Positions 46,391 to 55,257 of a stretch of 64,000 nucleotides of DNA are shown piece after piece; the first letter of the stretch is position 1, and each line of letters starts with the position of its first letter. The position numbers were made by a program, and so were the translations under genes. Origin of the DNA: Streptomyces sp. NBC_00094 (GTDB lineage Bacteria > Actinomycetota > Actinomycetes > Streptomycetales > Streptomycetaceae); contig NZ_JAPEMB010000001.1 in NCBI RefSeq assembly GCF_026343125.1, positions 5,647,501 to 5,711,500 on the forward strand, written 5' to 3'. The notes beneath the pieces are model-generated. The model made no database searches, had not been told where the DNA came from, and saw only the letters and a program-made list of their open reading frames with translations.

Positions 46391-46443
46391 GTCCGGCCCA
46401 GGGGGCCGGACACCCCGGCGTGGGCCCGGCCCAGGGGCCGGGC
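46391..46443 (+). terminator. Two duplicated terminator hairpins
   Basis: GTCCGGCCC/GGGCCGGAC (46391-46399 with 46403-46411) and GCCCGGCCC/GGGCCGGGC (46424-46432 with 46435-46443) are diverged copies of one about 32-bp unit, after the thioesterase stop. Confidence 0.75.
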
Positions 46444-46521
46444 ACCCTGGGCGCCACCGCGAGCAGGGGCGCCGGACAGGTCATAAACCGGCCAGGCGCC
46501 GAGGCCGCCGTGGTGGGCTCG

Positions 46522-46527
46522 TAGAAT
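46522..46527 (+). promoter_or_regulatory. -10 box of the cysteine desulfurase gene
   Basis: TAGAAT, 10 nt before the ATG at 46538, with no ribosome binding site in between. Consistent with a leaderless or nearly leaderless mRNA. Confidence 0.5.
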
Positions 46528-46537
46528 CGACCCCACC

Positions 46538-47701
46538 ATGGCTTACCTCGACCACGCCGCGACCACGCCCATGCTTCCCGAGGCGATCGAGGCGATGACC
46601 GCCCACCTCGCCGTCACGGGCAACGCCTCCTCCCTGCACGCCTCCGGACGCCGGGCCCGGCGGACCGTCGAGGAGGGGCGCGAGGCGCTCGCCGCCGCGC
46701 TCGGCGCACGGCCCAGCGAGGTCGTCTTCACCTCCGGCGGCACCGAGGCCGACAACCTCGCCGTGAAGGGCCTCTACTGGGCCCGCCGCGACGCCGACCC
46801 CCGCCGCACCCGCGTCCTCGCCAGCCCGGTCGAGCACCACGCCGTGCTCGACGCCGTCGACTGGCTCGCCACGCACGAGGGCGCCGACGTCGAGTACCTG
46901 CCGGTGGACCGGCAGGGCCGCGTCCACCCCGAGGCCCTGCGCGAGGCGATCACCCGCGACCCCGGTTCCGTCGCCCTCGCCACCGTCATGTGGGCGAACA
47001 ACGAGATCGGCACCGTCATGCCGGTCCGTGGACTCGCCGACGTCGCCGCCGAGTTCGGCGTCCCCCTGCACGCCGACGCCGTCCAGGCCGTCGGTCAGGT
47101 TCCGGTCGACTTCGCCGCCTCCGGCCTCGCCGCGATGACGGTCTCCGGTCACAAGATCGGTGGCCCGTACGGGATCGGCGCCCTGCTCCTCGGCCGTGAG
47201 TACACCCCCGTACCCGTCCTGCACGGCGGTGGCCAGGAGCGGCACGTCCGCTCCGGCACCCTCGACGTGCCCGCCGTCGCCGCCTTCGCCGTCGCCGCCC
47301 GACTCGCCACCGAGCGCCGCGAGGAGTTCGCCCGCGAGGTCGGCGCGCTGCGCGACGAACTCGTCACCGCCGTCCGCGAGGTCGTCCCCGACGCGATCCT
47401 CGGCGGCGACCCCGTCGAGCGGCTCCCCGCCAACGCGCACTTCACCTTCCCCGGCTGCGAGGGCGACTCCCTGCTCCTGCTGCTCGACGCGGCCGGCATC
47501 GCCTGCTCCACCGGCTCCGCCTGCACCGCCGGCATCGCCCAGCCCAGCCACGTCCTGCTCGCCACCGGCACCGACCCGGACCTGGCCCGGGGCACCCTGC
47601 GCTTCTCGCTGGGCCACACGTCCACCGCGCAGGACGTGGCAGCGGTCGCCGAGGCGATCGGCCCGGCCGTGGAGCGAGCGAGGACCGCAGGCCTCACCTG
47701 A
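46538..47701 (+). CDS. Cysteine desulfurase (IscS/NifS-like)
   Basis: 387 residues. PLP enzyme that takes sulfur from cysteine as an enzyme persulfide. Begins MAYLDHAATTPMLPEA; PLP Lys in SGHKIGGPYG; active Cys in STGSACTAGIAQPSHVLL. The next co-oriented gene is mnmA, with one minus-strand gene between, so it probably supplies sulfur for tRNA 2-thiouridine; it may also serve Fe-S assembly. Confidence 0.93.
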   Translation: MAYLDHAATTPMLPEAIEAMTAHLAVTGNASSLHASGRRARRTVEEGREALAAALGARPSEVVFTSGGTEADNLAVKGLYWARRDADPRRTRVLASPVEHHAVLDAVDWLATHEGADVEYLPVDRQGRVHPEALREAITRDPGSVALATVMWANNEIGTVMPVRGLADVAAEFGVPLHADAVQAVGQVPVDFAASGLAAMTVSGHKIGGPYGIGALLLGREYTPVPVLHGGGQERHVRSGTLDVPAVAAFAVAARLATERREEFAREVGALRDELVTAVREVVPDAILGGDPVERLPANAHFTFPGCEGDSLLLLLDAAGIACSTGSACTAGIAQPSHVLLATGTDPDLARGTLRFSLGHTSTAQDVAAVAEAIGPAVERARTAGLT

Positions 47702-47725
47702 GCTCCGCCACCCCGCGCGTCCGCC

Positions 47726-48385
47726 TCACACGGGCTTCTTCGACGCCTCCCGCACGAGCCGCAGATACCGGTCCCAGTCCCAGTGCGGCCCGGGATCGGT
47801 GTGGTCGGTGCCCTCGACCTCCACGTGCCCGATGACGTGCTCCCGGTCCACGGGTATCCCGTACCGCGCGCAGATGTCGGCCGTGAGCCGCGCCGATCCC
47901 GCGTACATCGCCGCCGTGAAGTCCTGCGGCCGGTCGACGAAGCCCTCGTGCTCGATGCCGATGCTCCGCTCGTTCATGTCGCGGTTCCCCGCGTGGAACC
48001 CGACGTCGAGCTCCCTGATCATCTGCGCCACGTGGCCGTCCTTGCGGACGACGTAGTGCGCGGCGGCCCCGTGCCCCGGGTTCTTGAAGACCTTCAGCGC
48101 GGTCGCGTAGCTGCCCTGGACGACGTGGATCACGACCCGGTCGATCCGGTAGTCGTCCGGCCGGTCGGCCCGCCGCCAGTTCGCCCGCGCCGCCGAGGTC
48201 CACTCGGCGCCCTTGTGGTCGAGCTCCCCGTCGACCCGCTTCTTCTCCATGCCCGGCAGTCGCCACCACACGCGCGCCAGCTCGTCCCGGGCCAGCGCGG
48301 CCGTACCCAGCACGGCCACCCCGCCGCCGAGCAGCACGGCCCGCCGCCCCACCCGCCTGTCCGACCCGCTCCCCTTGCTCCCCAT
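47726..48385 (-). CDS. Secreted N-acetylmuramoyl-L-alanine amidase (Amidase_2)
   Basis: 219 residues. Tat signal DRRVGRRAVLLGGGVAVLG, then the amidase_2/PGRP fold. Zinc ligands are expected at His in RVVIHVVQG, at His of EHVIGHVEV and in HTDPGPHWDW; the SIGIEHEG segment is also typical. Cleaves the bond between MurNAc and L-Ala in peptidoglycan outside the cell. Convergent with the cysteine desulfurase (24-nt gap) and divergent from mnmA, with a 60-bp shared upstream region. Confidence 0.9.
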   Translation of the reverse strand: MGSKGSGSDRRVGRRAVLLGGGVAVLGTAALARDELARVWWRLPGMEKKRVDGELDHKGAEWTSAARANWRRADRPDDYRIDRVVIHVVQGSYATALKVFKNPGHGAAAHYVVRKDGHVAQMIRELDVGFHAGNRDMNERSIGIEHEGFVDRPQDFTAAMYAGSARLTADICARYGIPVDREHVIGHVEVEGTDHTDPGPHWDWDRYLRLVREASKKPV

Positions 48386-48445
48386 GCATCAGAGAACGCT
48401 TACTCCCGCGACCATGGTTCCCGCGCCCCGTACCCTGGTAGGGCT

Positions 48446-49579
48446 ATGACTCAGACTCCGCCCCCGCGCACCCTTCGCGTCCTCGCCGCCATGTCGGGCG
48501 GCGTGGACTCCGCCGTCGCCGCCGCCCGTGCCGCCGAAGCCGGCCACGACGTCACCGGCGTGCACCTCGCGCTCTCCGCGAACCCGCAGTCGTTCCGTAC
48601 CGGAGCACGCGGCTGTTGCACGATCGAGGACTCGCGCGACGCACGCCGGGCCGCCGACGTCATCGGTATCCCGTTCTACGTGTGGGACCTCGCCGAGCGG
48701 TTCCGCGAGGACGTCGTGGACGACTTCGTCGCCGAGTACGAGGCCGGCCGCACGCCCAACCCCTGCCTGCGCTGCAACGAGAAGATCAAGTTCGCGGCGC
48801 TGCTCGACAAGGCGCTCGCCCTCGGTTTCGACGCGGTCTGCACCGGCCACTACGCCACGGTCGTCCTCAACGAGGACGGCACGCGCGAGCTGCACCGCGC
48901 CTCCGACATGGCGAAGGACCAGTCGTACGTCCTCGGGGTGCTCGACGAGAAGCAGCTCGCGCACGCGATGTTCCCGCTCGGCGACACGCTCACCACCAAG
49001 GACGAGATCCGGGCGGAGGCCGAGCGGCGCGGGCTCGCGGTCGCGAAGAAGCCCGACAGCCACGACATCTGCTTCATCGCCGACGGCGACACCCAGGGCT
49101 TCCTCGCCTCCCGCCTGGGCAAGGCCGAGGGCGACATCGTGGACGAGGCCGGCGCGAAGATCGGCAGCCACGACGGCGCGTACGGCTTCACCATCGGCCA
49201 GCGCAAGGGCCTGCGGATCGGCCACCCGGCCGCGGACGGCAAGCCCCGCTACGTCCTCGACATCTCGCCCGTGAACAACACGGTCACCGTCGGCCCGGTC
49301 GAGGCCCTCGACGTCACCGCCCTCACGGCGATCAAGCCCCGCTGGTGCGGCACGGCCCCCGAGGGCCCGGGCCGCTACACCGCCCAGCTCCGCGCCCACG
49401 GCGGCGAGACCGAGGTGACCGCCGCCTTCGCGGACGGCGAGCTCACGGTCACCTTCGCCGAGCCGGTCCGGGGCGTGGCCCCCGGCCAGGCGATCGTCCT
49501 CTACGACGGCACGCGCGTGGTCGGCTCGGCCACCATCGCCACGACGGCCCGCCGCACCACGGAACCCACGCCGGCGTAG
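48446..49579 (+). CDS. mnmA: tRNA-specific 2-thiouridylase
   Basis: 377 residues. PP-loop AAMSGGVDSAVAA, the N-terminal catalytic Cys in PNPCLRCNEKIKF, second catalytic Cys in SHDICFIADGD, and GHYATV. Adenylates and thiolates U34 in Lys, Glu and Gln tRNAs using persulfide sulfur. ATG 48446 lies 9 nt after TACCCT with no ribosome site; leaderless start likely. Works with the upstream cysteine desulfurase. Confidence 0.96.
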   Translation: MTQTPPPRTLRVLAAMSGGVDSAVAAARAAEAGHDVTGVHLALSANPQSFRTGARGCCTIEDSRDARRAADVIGIPFYVWDLAERFREDVVDDFVAEYEAGRTPNPCLRCNEKIKFAALLDKALALGFDAVCTGHYATVVLNEDGTRELHRASDMAKDQSYVLGVLDEKQLAHAMFPLGDTLTTKDEIRAEAERRGLAVAKKPDSHDICFIADGDTQGFLASRLGKAEGDIVDEAGAKIGSHDGAYGFTIGQRKGLRIGHPAADGKPRYVLDISPVNNTVTVGPVEALDVTALTAIKPRWCGTAPEGPGRYTAQLRAHGGETEVTAAFADGELTVTFAEPVRGVAPGQAIVLYDGTRVVGSATIATTARRTTEPTPA

Positions 49580-49584
49580 CCGAG

Positions 49585-50373
49585 CTACGCGGCCTCGCTC
49601 GTCTCCCGCTCCTCCGCCAGGAACTCCTCCAGGACCGGAGCCAGGACGTGCGGGGCCACCTCGTGCGTCTGCCCCGTCAGGGTGCGGTGGCGGGCCCGGG
49701 GGAGCGCCGCCGTCAGGGCGCGGGCCGCCCGGCGCGCCCACGCGGGGCTCGCGCCCCCGTCGACGACCAGCACGCGCGCGTGGACCCCGGCGAGGCGCCG
49801 CTCCGGCACCGTCCCGTCGCCGAGGAGGGCGTGGTCGTACGCGAGCGTGGACGCCAGCTCCTCCCGCCCGGGCCACGCCCCCGCCGGCACGGCCGACTCC
49901 GCCAGGAACAGGTCGAGGGCCGCGCCCCGCTGCCCCCGGTCGAGCAGCGCCGCCGCCCGACCGTGCCGGTCGGCGGCCTCCGTCGCGTACGGCGGCTCGT
50001 ACACCGACACCGGCCCGGTCGGCAGCCCGGCGGCCACCGCGGCGAGCGCCAGCGCGCCCCCGGTGCCCACGCCGTGCAGGGCCGCACCGCTCCCGGCCTC
50101 CGCGACCACCGCCGCCAGGTCCTCGATCTCCCGCTCCACGGTGTACGGCCCGGTGTCGCCGCTGCCGCCGCGCCCCCGCCGGTCGTACGTCACGACCGAG
50201 AAGCGCCGGGCGAGCAGCCGGGCGAGCGGCCCCTCGCTCGCGGCCGTGCACAGGGCCCCGCTCACCAGGACCACCGGCGGCCCGTCCCCGTACCGCTCGT
50301 ACGCGATCGTCGTCCCGTCCCGCGACGTGACCCGTCCCCGGACCCTGCTCAGCGTGGTCTCCACCTCGTCCAT
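49585..50373 (-). CDS. Alpha/beta-hydrolase fold protein with the nucleophile Ser replaced by Gly
   Basis: 262 residues. Typical start TSRDGTTIAYERYGDGPPVVLVSGAL and strand RFSVVTYDRRGRGGSGDT. The nucleophile elbow, normally G-x-S-x-G, reads HGVGTGGALAL, so Gly stands at the Ser position (codon GGC). The acid (VLVVDGG) and His (LTGQTHEVAPHVL) positions look preserved. Either an inactive binding protein or an enzyme using another nucleophile; a sequencing error would need only one base (AGC to GGC). Faces mnmA, 5 nt apart. Confidence 0.85.
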   Translation of the reverse strand: MDEVETTLSRVRGRVTSRDGTTIAYERYGDGPPVVLVSGALCTAASEGPLARLLARRFSVVTYDRRGRGGSGDTGPYTVEREIEDLAAVVAEAGSGAALHGVGTGGALALAAVAAGLPTGPVSVYEPPYATEAADRHGRAAALLDRGQRGAALDLFLAESAVPAGAWPGREELASTLAYDHALLGDGTVPERRLAGVHARVLVVDGGASPAWARRAARALTAALPRARHRTLTGQTHEVAPHVLAPVLEEFLAEERETSEAA

Positions 50374-50471
50374 GGCAGTGCAGACCCGGCCCGTCACCGG
50401 AACTCATCGCCACGCGGGGGGATTTCCCGAAGAATTCCGGAAGCCGCTGGTCAGCCCCTACGGTGGAGCGC

Positions 50472-51011
50472 ATGAACATCTGCGTCTTCCTCTCCGCCGC
50501 CGACCTCGACGAGCGCTACACGGTCCCCGCCCGCGAATTCGCCACCCTCCTCGGCAAGTCCGGCCACACGCTCGTCTGGGGCGGCTCCGACACGGGCCTG
50601 ATGAAGGTCGTCGCGGACGGCGTCCAGGAGACGGGCGGCCGGCTCGTCGGCGTCTCCGTCGACTTCCTCCAGTCCAAGGCCCGCCCGGCCACGGACGAGA
50701 TGGTGGTCGCCCGGGACCTGGCCGAGCGCAAGGCGCTCCTCCTCGCCAAGTCCGACGCGATCGTCGTCATGGTCGGCGGCGTCGGCACCCTCGACGAGGC
50801 CACCGAGATCCTGGAGCTGAAGAAGCACGGCAAGCACACCAAGCCGGTGGTCCTGCTCAACACGGCGGGTTTCTACGACGGCCTGAAGGCCCAGCTCCAC
50901 CGCATGGAGGACGAGGGCTTCCTGCCGCTCCCGCTCACCGACCTCGTCTTCTTCGCGGAGGACGGCCCGACGGCCCTCGCGTACCTGGAGGACGGCATCG
51001 GCTCCCGCTGA
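50472..51011 (+). CDS. LOG-family (TIGR00730-like) nucleotide phosphoribohydrolase homolog
   Basis: 179 residues. Starts MNICVFLSAADLDERYTVPA; the substrate motif GGSDTGLMKVVADG and VVMVGGVGTLDEATEI correspond to the GGxxGLM and PGGxGTxxE motifs of LOG proteins, with Val in place of Pro. Members release free bases such as cytokinins from nucleoside monophosphates or act on other nucleotides. A TACGGT hexamer precedes the ATG by 7 nt; leaderless or GGAG-driven start. Confidence 0.85.
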   Translation: MNICVFLSAADLDERYTVPAREFATLLGKSGHTLVWGGSDTGLMKVVADGVQETGGRLVGVSVDFLQSKARPATDEMVVARDLAERKALLLAKSDAIVVMVGGVGTLDEATEILELKKHGKHTKPVVLLNTAGFYDGLKAQLHRMEDEGFLPLPLTDLVFFAEDGPTALAYLEDGIGSR

Positions 51012-51027
51012 TGCGAGCATGGTGCCC

Positions 51028-51717
51028 ATGGCTACACATGTGATCACCGGAGCCGGTTCCGGCATCGGCGCGGCCGTCGCGCGCCGCCTCCACGCACGCG
51101 GAGACGAACTCGTGCTGCACGCGCGCGACGCGGGGCGGGCCAAGGAGCTCGCCGCGGAGTTCCCCGGGGCGCGGACCCTCGTGGGGGACCTGGCCGACCC
51201 GGACCGGCTGTCCTGGGCCTTCTCGCACCAGACCATGCCCGAGCGGGTGGACAGCCTGCTGCACATCGCGGGCGTCGTCGACCTCGGGCCGATCGGGGAC
51301 CTCACCCCGAAGACCTGGCACCACCAGCTCAACGTCAACCTGATCGCCCCGGCCGAGCTGACCCGGCACCTCCTGCCCCAGCTGCGGGTCTCCCAGGGGC
51401 ACGTCGTCTTCGTGAACTCGGGCGCCGGGCTCCACGCGCACGCCGAGTGGGGCGCGTACGCCGCCTCCAAGCACGGCCTCAAGGCCCTCGCGGACTCCCT
51501 GCGCCACGAGGAGCACGCCAACGGCGTGCGGGTCACCTCGGTCTACCCGGGCCGCACCGCGAGCCCCATGCAGGCGAAGGTGCACCAGCAGGAGGGCAAG
51601 GAGTACGACCCGTCGAAGTGGATCGACCCGGAGTCGGTCGCGACGGCGATCCTGACGGCGATCGACCTGCCGCGCGACGCCGAGATCAACGACCTGACCG
51701 TCCGTCCGGGGCGATAG
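51028..51717 (+). CDS. Short-chain dehydrogenase/reductase
   Basis: 229 residues. Cofactor motif VITGAGSGIGAAVA and the catalytic Ser and YxxxK in FVNSGAGLHAHAEWGAYAAS-K. Asp in VGDLADPDRL is typical for NAD(P) binding. Substrate unknown. It is followed 2 nt later by the MetE-like gene, so the two may be co-expressed. ATG 51028 chosen because it starts directly before the Rossmann strand. Confidence 0.88.
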   Translation: MATHVITGAGSGIGAAVARRLHARGDELVLHARDAGRAKELAAEFPGARTLVGDLADPDRLSWAFSHQTMPERVDSLLHIAGVVDLGPIGDLTPKTWHHQLNVNLIAPAELTRHLLPQLRVSQGHVVFVNSGAGLHAHAEWGAYAASKHGLKALADSLRHEEHANGVRVTSVYPGRTASPMQAKVHQQEGKEYDPSKWIDPESVATAILTAIDLPRDAEINDLTVRPGR

Positions 51718-51719
51718 GC

Positions 51720-52733
51720 GTGAGCGACGCAGACATGGGCGACACGAGCTTCTGGGGCCCCGCCACCGGCGTCGGGTCCCTGCCCGGCGGCGACGCCCGC
51801 GAGGCCGCCAAGACGGTCACCGGATCCTTCGAGGACTTCCCGTTCCTGGCGGAACTTCCCGCGCGCGGCCCGGGCGCCGACATGATCGGCCGGACCATCG
51901 GGCTGCTCGTCGACCTGTACGCGCACGTCGAGCCGAGCGGCTGGCGGATCAGCGACCGCCCCGGCCGGGACACCAAGCGGGCCCGCTCCTGGCTCGGCGA
52001 GGACCTGGACGCGCTGGAGGAGTTCACCCAGGGGTACGAGGGCCCGCTCAAGGTCCAGGCCGTGGGCCCCTGGACGCTCGCCGCGGCCCTGGAACTGCGC
52101 GGCGGCGAGGCGGCCCTCGGCGACCCGGGCGCCTGCCGCGACCTGGCCGGCTCCCTCGCGGAGGGGCTCCGCACCCATCTCGCGGACCTGGCCAGGCGGA
52201 TCCCCGGGGCCCGGATCGTCCTCCAGCTCGACGAGCCCTCGCTCACCGCGGTGCTGCGCGGGCAGATCCGTACCGCCAGCGGCTACCGCACCTACCGGGC
52301 CGTCGACCGGCAGGTCGCGGAGAGCGCCCTGCGGGACGTGATCGCGGTCCACGACGGGCCGGTGGTCATCCACTCCTGCGCCCCCGACGTCCCGTTCGCG
52401 CTGCTGCGCAGGGCCGGCGTCGCCGGAGTCTCGTTCGACTTCGGGCTCCTCACCGAACGTGACGAGGAGCCGATCGGCGAGGCCGTGGAGGCCGGCACGA
52501 AGCTCTTCGCCGGTGTGGTGCCGTCCACCGACGGCCCGTTGTCGGACCCGGGCGGTAGCGTCATGGGTGTCAGGACGCTGTGGCGCAGGCTGGGGCTGAA
52601 TCCGGGGACTCTCGCGGAGTCCGTGGTCGTCACCCCCACGTGCGGGCTCGCGGGCGCTTCGCCCGCCTATGCCCGTGCGGCGCTCGCCCACTGCGCGAGG
52701 GCGGCGAGATCGCTCGCGGACAACCCAGAGTGA
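51720..52733 (+). CDS. Cobalamin-independent methionine synthase C-terminal-like protein
   Basis: 337 residues, corresponding to only the zinc/methyltransferase half of MetE. Starts with GPATGVGSLPGGDAREAA; LQLDEPSL is a family motif; zinc ligands are visible as His and Cys in VIHSCAPD and Cys in TPTCGLAG. It lacks the N-terminal folate half, so it may use another methyl donor. The gene regularly lies upstream of ligA in Streptomyces. GTG 51720 follows the SDR stop by 2 nt. Confidence 0.85.
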   Translation: MSDADMGDTSFWGPATGVGSLPGGDAREAAKTVTGSFEDFPFLAELPARGPGADMIGRTIGLLVDLYAHVEPSGWRISDRPGRDTKRARSWLGEDLDALEEFTQGYEGPLKVQAVGPWTLAAALELRGGEAALGDPGACRDLAGSLAEGLRTHLADLARRIPGARIVLQLDEPSLTAVLRGQIRTASGYRTYRAVDRQVAESALRDVIAVHDGPVVIHSCAPDVPFALLRRAGVAGVSFDFGLLTERDEEPIGEAVEAGTKLFAGVVPSTDGPLSDPGGSVMGVRTLWRRLGLNPGTLAESVVVTPTCGLAGASPAYARAALAHCARAARSLADNPE

Positions 52734-52765
52734 CCGGGTTTCGAGGCACGGGAGGACGGACGAAG

Positions 52766-54946
52766 GTGGCAGTCGAACAGGGGGCCCTGCCCGCCGAGGC
52801 ACGGGAGAAGCACGCCGACCTGGCGGAGCGGATCGAGGAGCACCGCTTCCGGTACTACGTGAAGGACCAGCCGGTCATCAGCGACGGCGAGTTCGACACG
52901 CTCCTGCGCGCGCTCGAAGCGCTGGAGGAGGAGTACCCGGAGCTGCGGACGCCGGACTCGCCGACGCAGAAGGTCGCCGGGCAGTACGAGACCGACTTCA
53001 CCTCCGTCGAGCACAGGGAGCGCATGCTCTCCCTGGACAACGCCTTCGACGACGAGGAACTGGCCGCCTGGGCCGAGCGGATCGCGCGGGACGTCGGCAC
53101 CCCCGACTACCACTACCTGTGCGAGCTCAAGGTCGACGGCCTGGCCGTGAACCTCACGTACGAGCACGGCCGGCTGACCCGGGCCGCGACCCGCGGCGAC
53201 GGCCGCACCGGCGAGGACATCACGCCCAACGTGCGGACGATCGCCGACATCCCGGACCGGCTGCACGGCGACCGCGTCCCGGACCTCGTGGAGATCCGCG
53301 GCGAGGTCTACTTCCCGATGGAGGCCTTCGAGGGGCTCAACGCCCGGCTGGTCGAGGCGGGGGACAAGCCCTTCGCCAACCCGCGCAACGCGGCCGCCGG
53401 TTCGCTCCGCCAGAAGGACCCCAAGGTCACCGCCTCCCGGCCGCTCCACATGGTCGTCCACGGCATCGGCGCCCGCGAGGGCTTCGACATCGACTGCCTC
53501 TCCCACGCCTACGAGCTGCTGCGCGAGTGGGGCCTGCCGACCGCCCGGCACAACAGGGTGGTCGACTCGCTCGACGGCGTGAGGGAGTTCATCGCGTACT
53601 TCGGCGAGAACCGCCACTCCGTCGAGCACGAGATCGACGGGGTCGTCGTCAAGCTCGACGAGATCCCGCTCCAGGGCCGGCTCGGCTCCACGGCGCGCGC
53701 GCCCCGCTGGGCCATCGCCTGGAAGTACGCGCCGGAGGAGGTCAACACCAAGCTGGTCGACATCAAGGTCGGCGTCGGCCGCACCGGGCGCGTCACGCCG
53801 TACGCGCAGGTGGAGCCGGTGACCGTGGCCGGTTCCGAGGTCGAGTTCGCCACCCTCCACAACCAGGAGGTGGTGAAGGCCAAGGGCGTGCTGATCGGCG
53901 ACACGGTCGTGCTGCGCAAGGCCGGTGACGTGATCCCCGAGATCCTCGGTCCCGTCGCCGACCTGCGGGACGGCAGCGAGCGGGAGTTCGTGATGCCCGC
54001 CGAGTGCCCCGAGTGCGGGACGCCGCTGAAGGCGATGAAGGAGGGCGACATCGACCTCCGCTGCCCGAACGCACAGACGTGCCCGGCCCAGCTGCGCGAG
54101 CGGCTCTTCTTCCTCGCCGGGCGCCAGTGCCTGGACATCGAGAACTTCGGCTCGGTCGCCGCGGCGGCGCTGACCCGCCCGCTGGAGCCGGCCGAGCCGC
54201 CGCTCGTGGACGAGGGCGACCTCTTCGACCTCACGATCGAGCAGCTGCTGCCGATCAAGGCGTACGTCCTCGACCCGGACAGCGGGCTGCCCAGGCGGGA
54301 CCCGAAGACCGGCGAGGAGAAGATCGTCACGGTCTTCGCCAACCAGAAGGGCGAGCCGAAGAAGAACGCCCTGGCGATGCTGGAGAACATCGCGGCGGCC
54401 AGGACGCGGCCGCTGGCCCGCTTCATCAACGGGCTCTCGATCCGGCACGTGGGGCCGGTCGCGGCCGAGGCGCTGGCCCGCGAGTTCCGCTCCCTGGAGC
54501 GGATCGAGCAGGCGAGCGAGGAGGAGCTCGCGGCCGTCGACGGCGTAGGCGGGATCATCGCGGCCGCGGTGAAGCAGTGGTTCTCCGAGGAGTGGCACCG
54601 CGAGATCGTGCGCAAGTGGCGTGCGGCCGGGGTCGCTCTGGAGGACGAGGGCGCCGGGGAGGACGTGGGACCGCGTCCGCTGGAAGGTCTCACGGTCGTC
54701 GTGACCGGCACCCTGGAGAAGTTCACCAGGGATGGCGCAAAAGAGTCGCTCCAGGCGCTCGGAGCGAAGGTGACCGGTTCCGTTTCGAAGAAGACCGCCT
54801 TTGTGGTGGTCGGTGAAAACCCTGGTTCGAAGTACGACAAGGCGATGCAGCTGAAGGTTCCGGTTCTGGACGAGGAAGGCTTCTCGGTCCTGCTCGAACA
54901 GGGGCCCGAAGCCGCCCGGGAGGCCGCGGTCCCGGTCACGGAGTAG
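52766..54946 (+). CDS. ligA: NAD-dependent DNA ligase
   Basis: 726 residues. Adenylation domain with the AMP-acceptor Lys in CELKVDGLAVNL, OB fold, Cys4 zinc finger (CPECGTPLKAM...CPNAQTCP), helix-hairpin-helix repeats and a C-terminal BRCT domain beginning GLTVVVTGTLEKFTRDG. Seals nicks in replication and repair. GTG 52766 has GGAGGA 9 nt upstream. Monocistronic, followed by hairpins. Confidence 0.97.
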   Translation: MAVEQGALPAEAREKHADLAERIEEHRFRYYVKDQPVISDGEFDTLLRALEALEEEYPELRTPDSPTQKVAGQYETDFTSVEHRERMLSLDNAFDDEELAAWAERIARDVGTPDYHYLCELKVDGLAVNLTYEHGRLTRAATRGDGRTGEDITPNVRTIADIPDRLHGDRVPDLVEIRGEVYFPMEAFEGLNARLVEAGDKPFANPRNAAAGSLRQKDPKVTASRPLHMVVHGIGAREGFDIDCLSHAYELLREWGLPTARHNRVVDSLDGVREFIAYFGENRHSVEHEIDGVVVKLDEIPLQGRLGSTARAPRWAIAWKYAPEEVNTKLVDIKVGVGRTGRVTPYAQVEPVTVAGSEVEFATLHNQEVVKAKGVLIGDTVVLRKAGDVIPEILGPVADLRDGSEREFVMPAECPECGTPLKAMKEGDIDLRCPNAQTCPAQLRERLFFLAGRQCLDIENFGSVAAAALTRPLEPAEPPLVDEGDLFDLTIEQLLPIKAYVLDPDSGLPRRDPKTGEEKIVTVFANQKGEPKKNALAMLENIAAARTRPLARFINGLSIRHVGPVAAEALAREFRSLERIEQASEEELAAVDGVGGIIAAAVKQWFSEEWHREIVRKWRAAGVALEDEGAGEDVGPRPLEGLTVVVTGTLEKFTRDGAKESLQALGAKVTGSVSKKTAFVVVGENPGSKYDKAMQLKVPVLDEEGFSVLLEQGPEAAREAAVPVTE

Positions 54947-54966
54947 CCGGCTCCGGCCCCCGGGGA

Positions 54967-55006
54967 GGCCACCCGTTCGGCGCATACCAGATCGTTACGG
55001 GTGGCC
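54967..55006 (+). terminator. Terminator hairpin after ligA
   Basis: GGCCACCCG (54967-54975) pairs perfectly with CGGGTGGCC (54998-55006) across a 22-nt loop. Confidence 0.6.
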
Positions 55007-55040
55007 GGGTCGCATTCGGGCAAGAGAGGAAGAGCGCTGC

Positions 55041-55113
55041 CCGTCGGAGCCCTCGGCGGCCTACTGTGGTGACCGTGCGCCTGTCCCGCACGGCCGCGCG
55101 AGGGCTCCGACGG
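55041..55113. promoter_or_regulatory. Long inverted repeat bracketing the putative rmdB promoter
   Basis: A perfect 15-bp inverted repeat (55041-55055 with 55099-55113) surrounds 43 nt that contain TACTGT (55062-55067), a likely -10, and an inner CCGTGCG/CGCACGG stem (55073-55079 with 55086-55092). The rest of 54947-55257 has no supported gene. Confidence 0.6.
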
Positions 55114-55257
55114 TCGAGCGCGCCAGGAAGAACGGCCCCGTGACATGAGGAACAGCCGCTCCGCGGCGGCCGCATGACGGACGGCCGGACGACGGACGGC
55201 CGCGTGACCGCGGCCCATCGCACACCGACGGCACCGCCGCCTGTGAGAGGGACGGGA

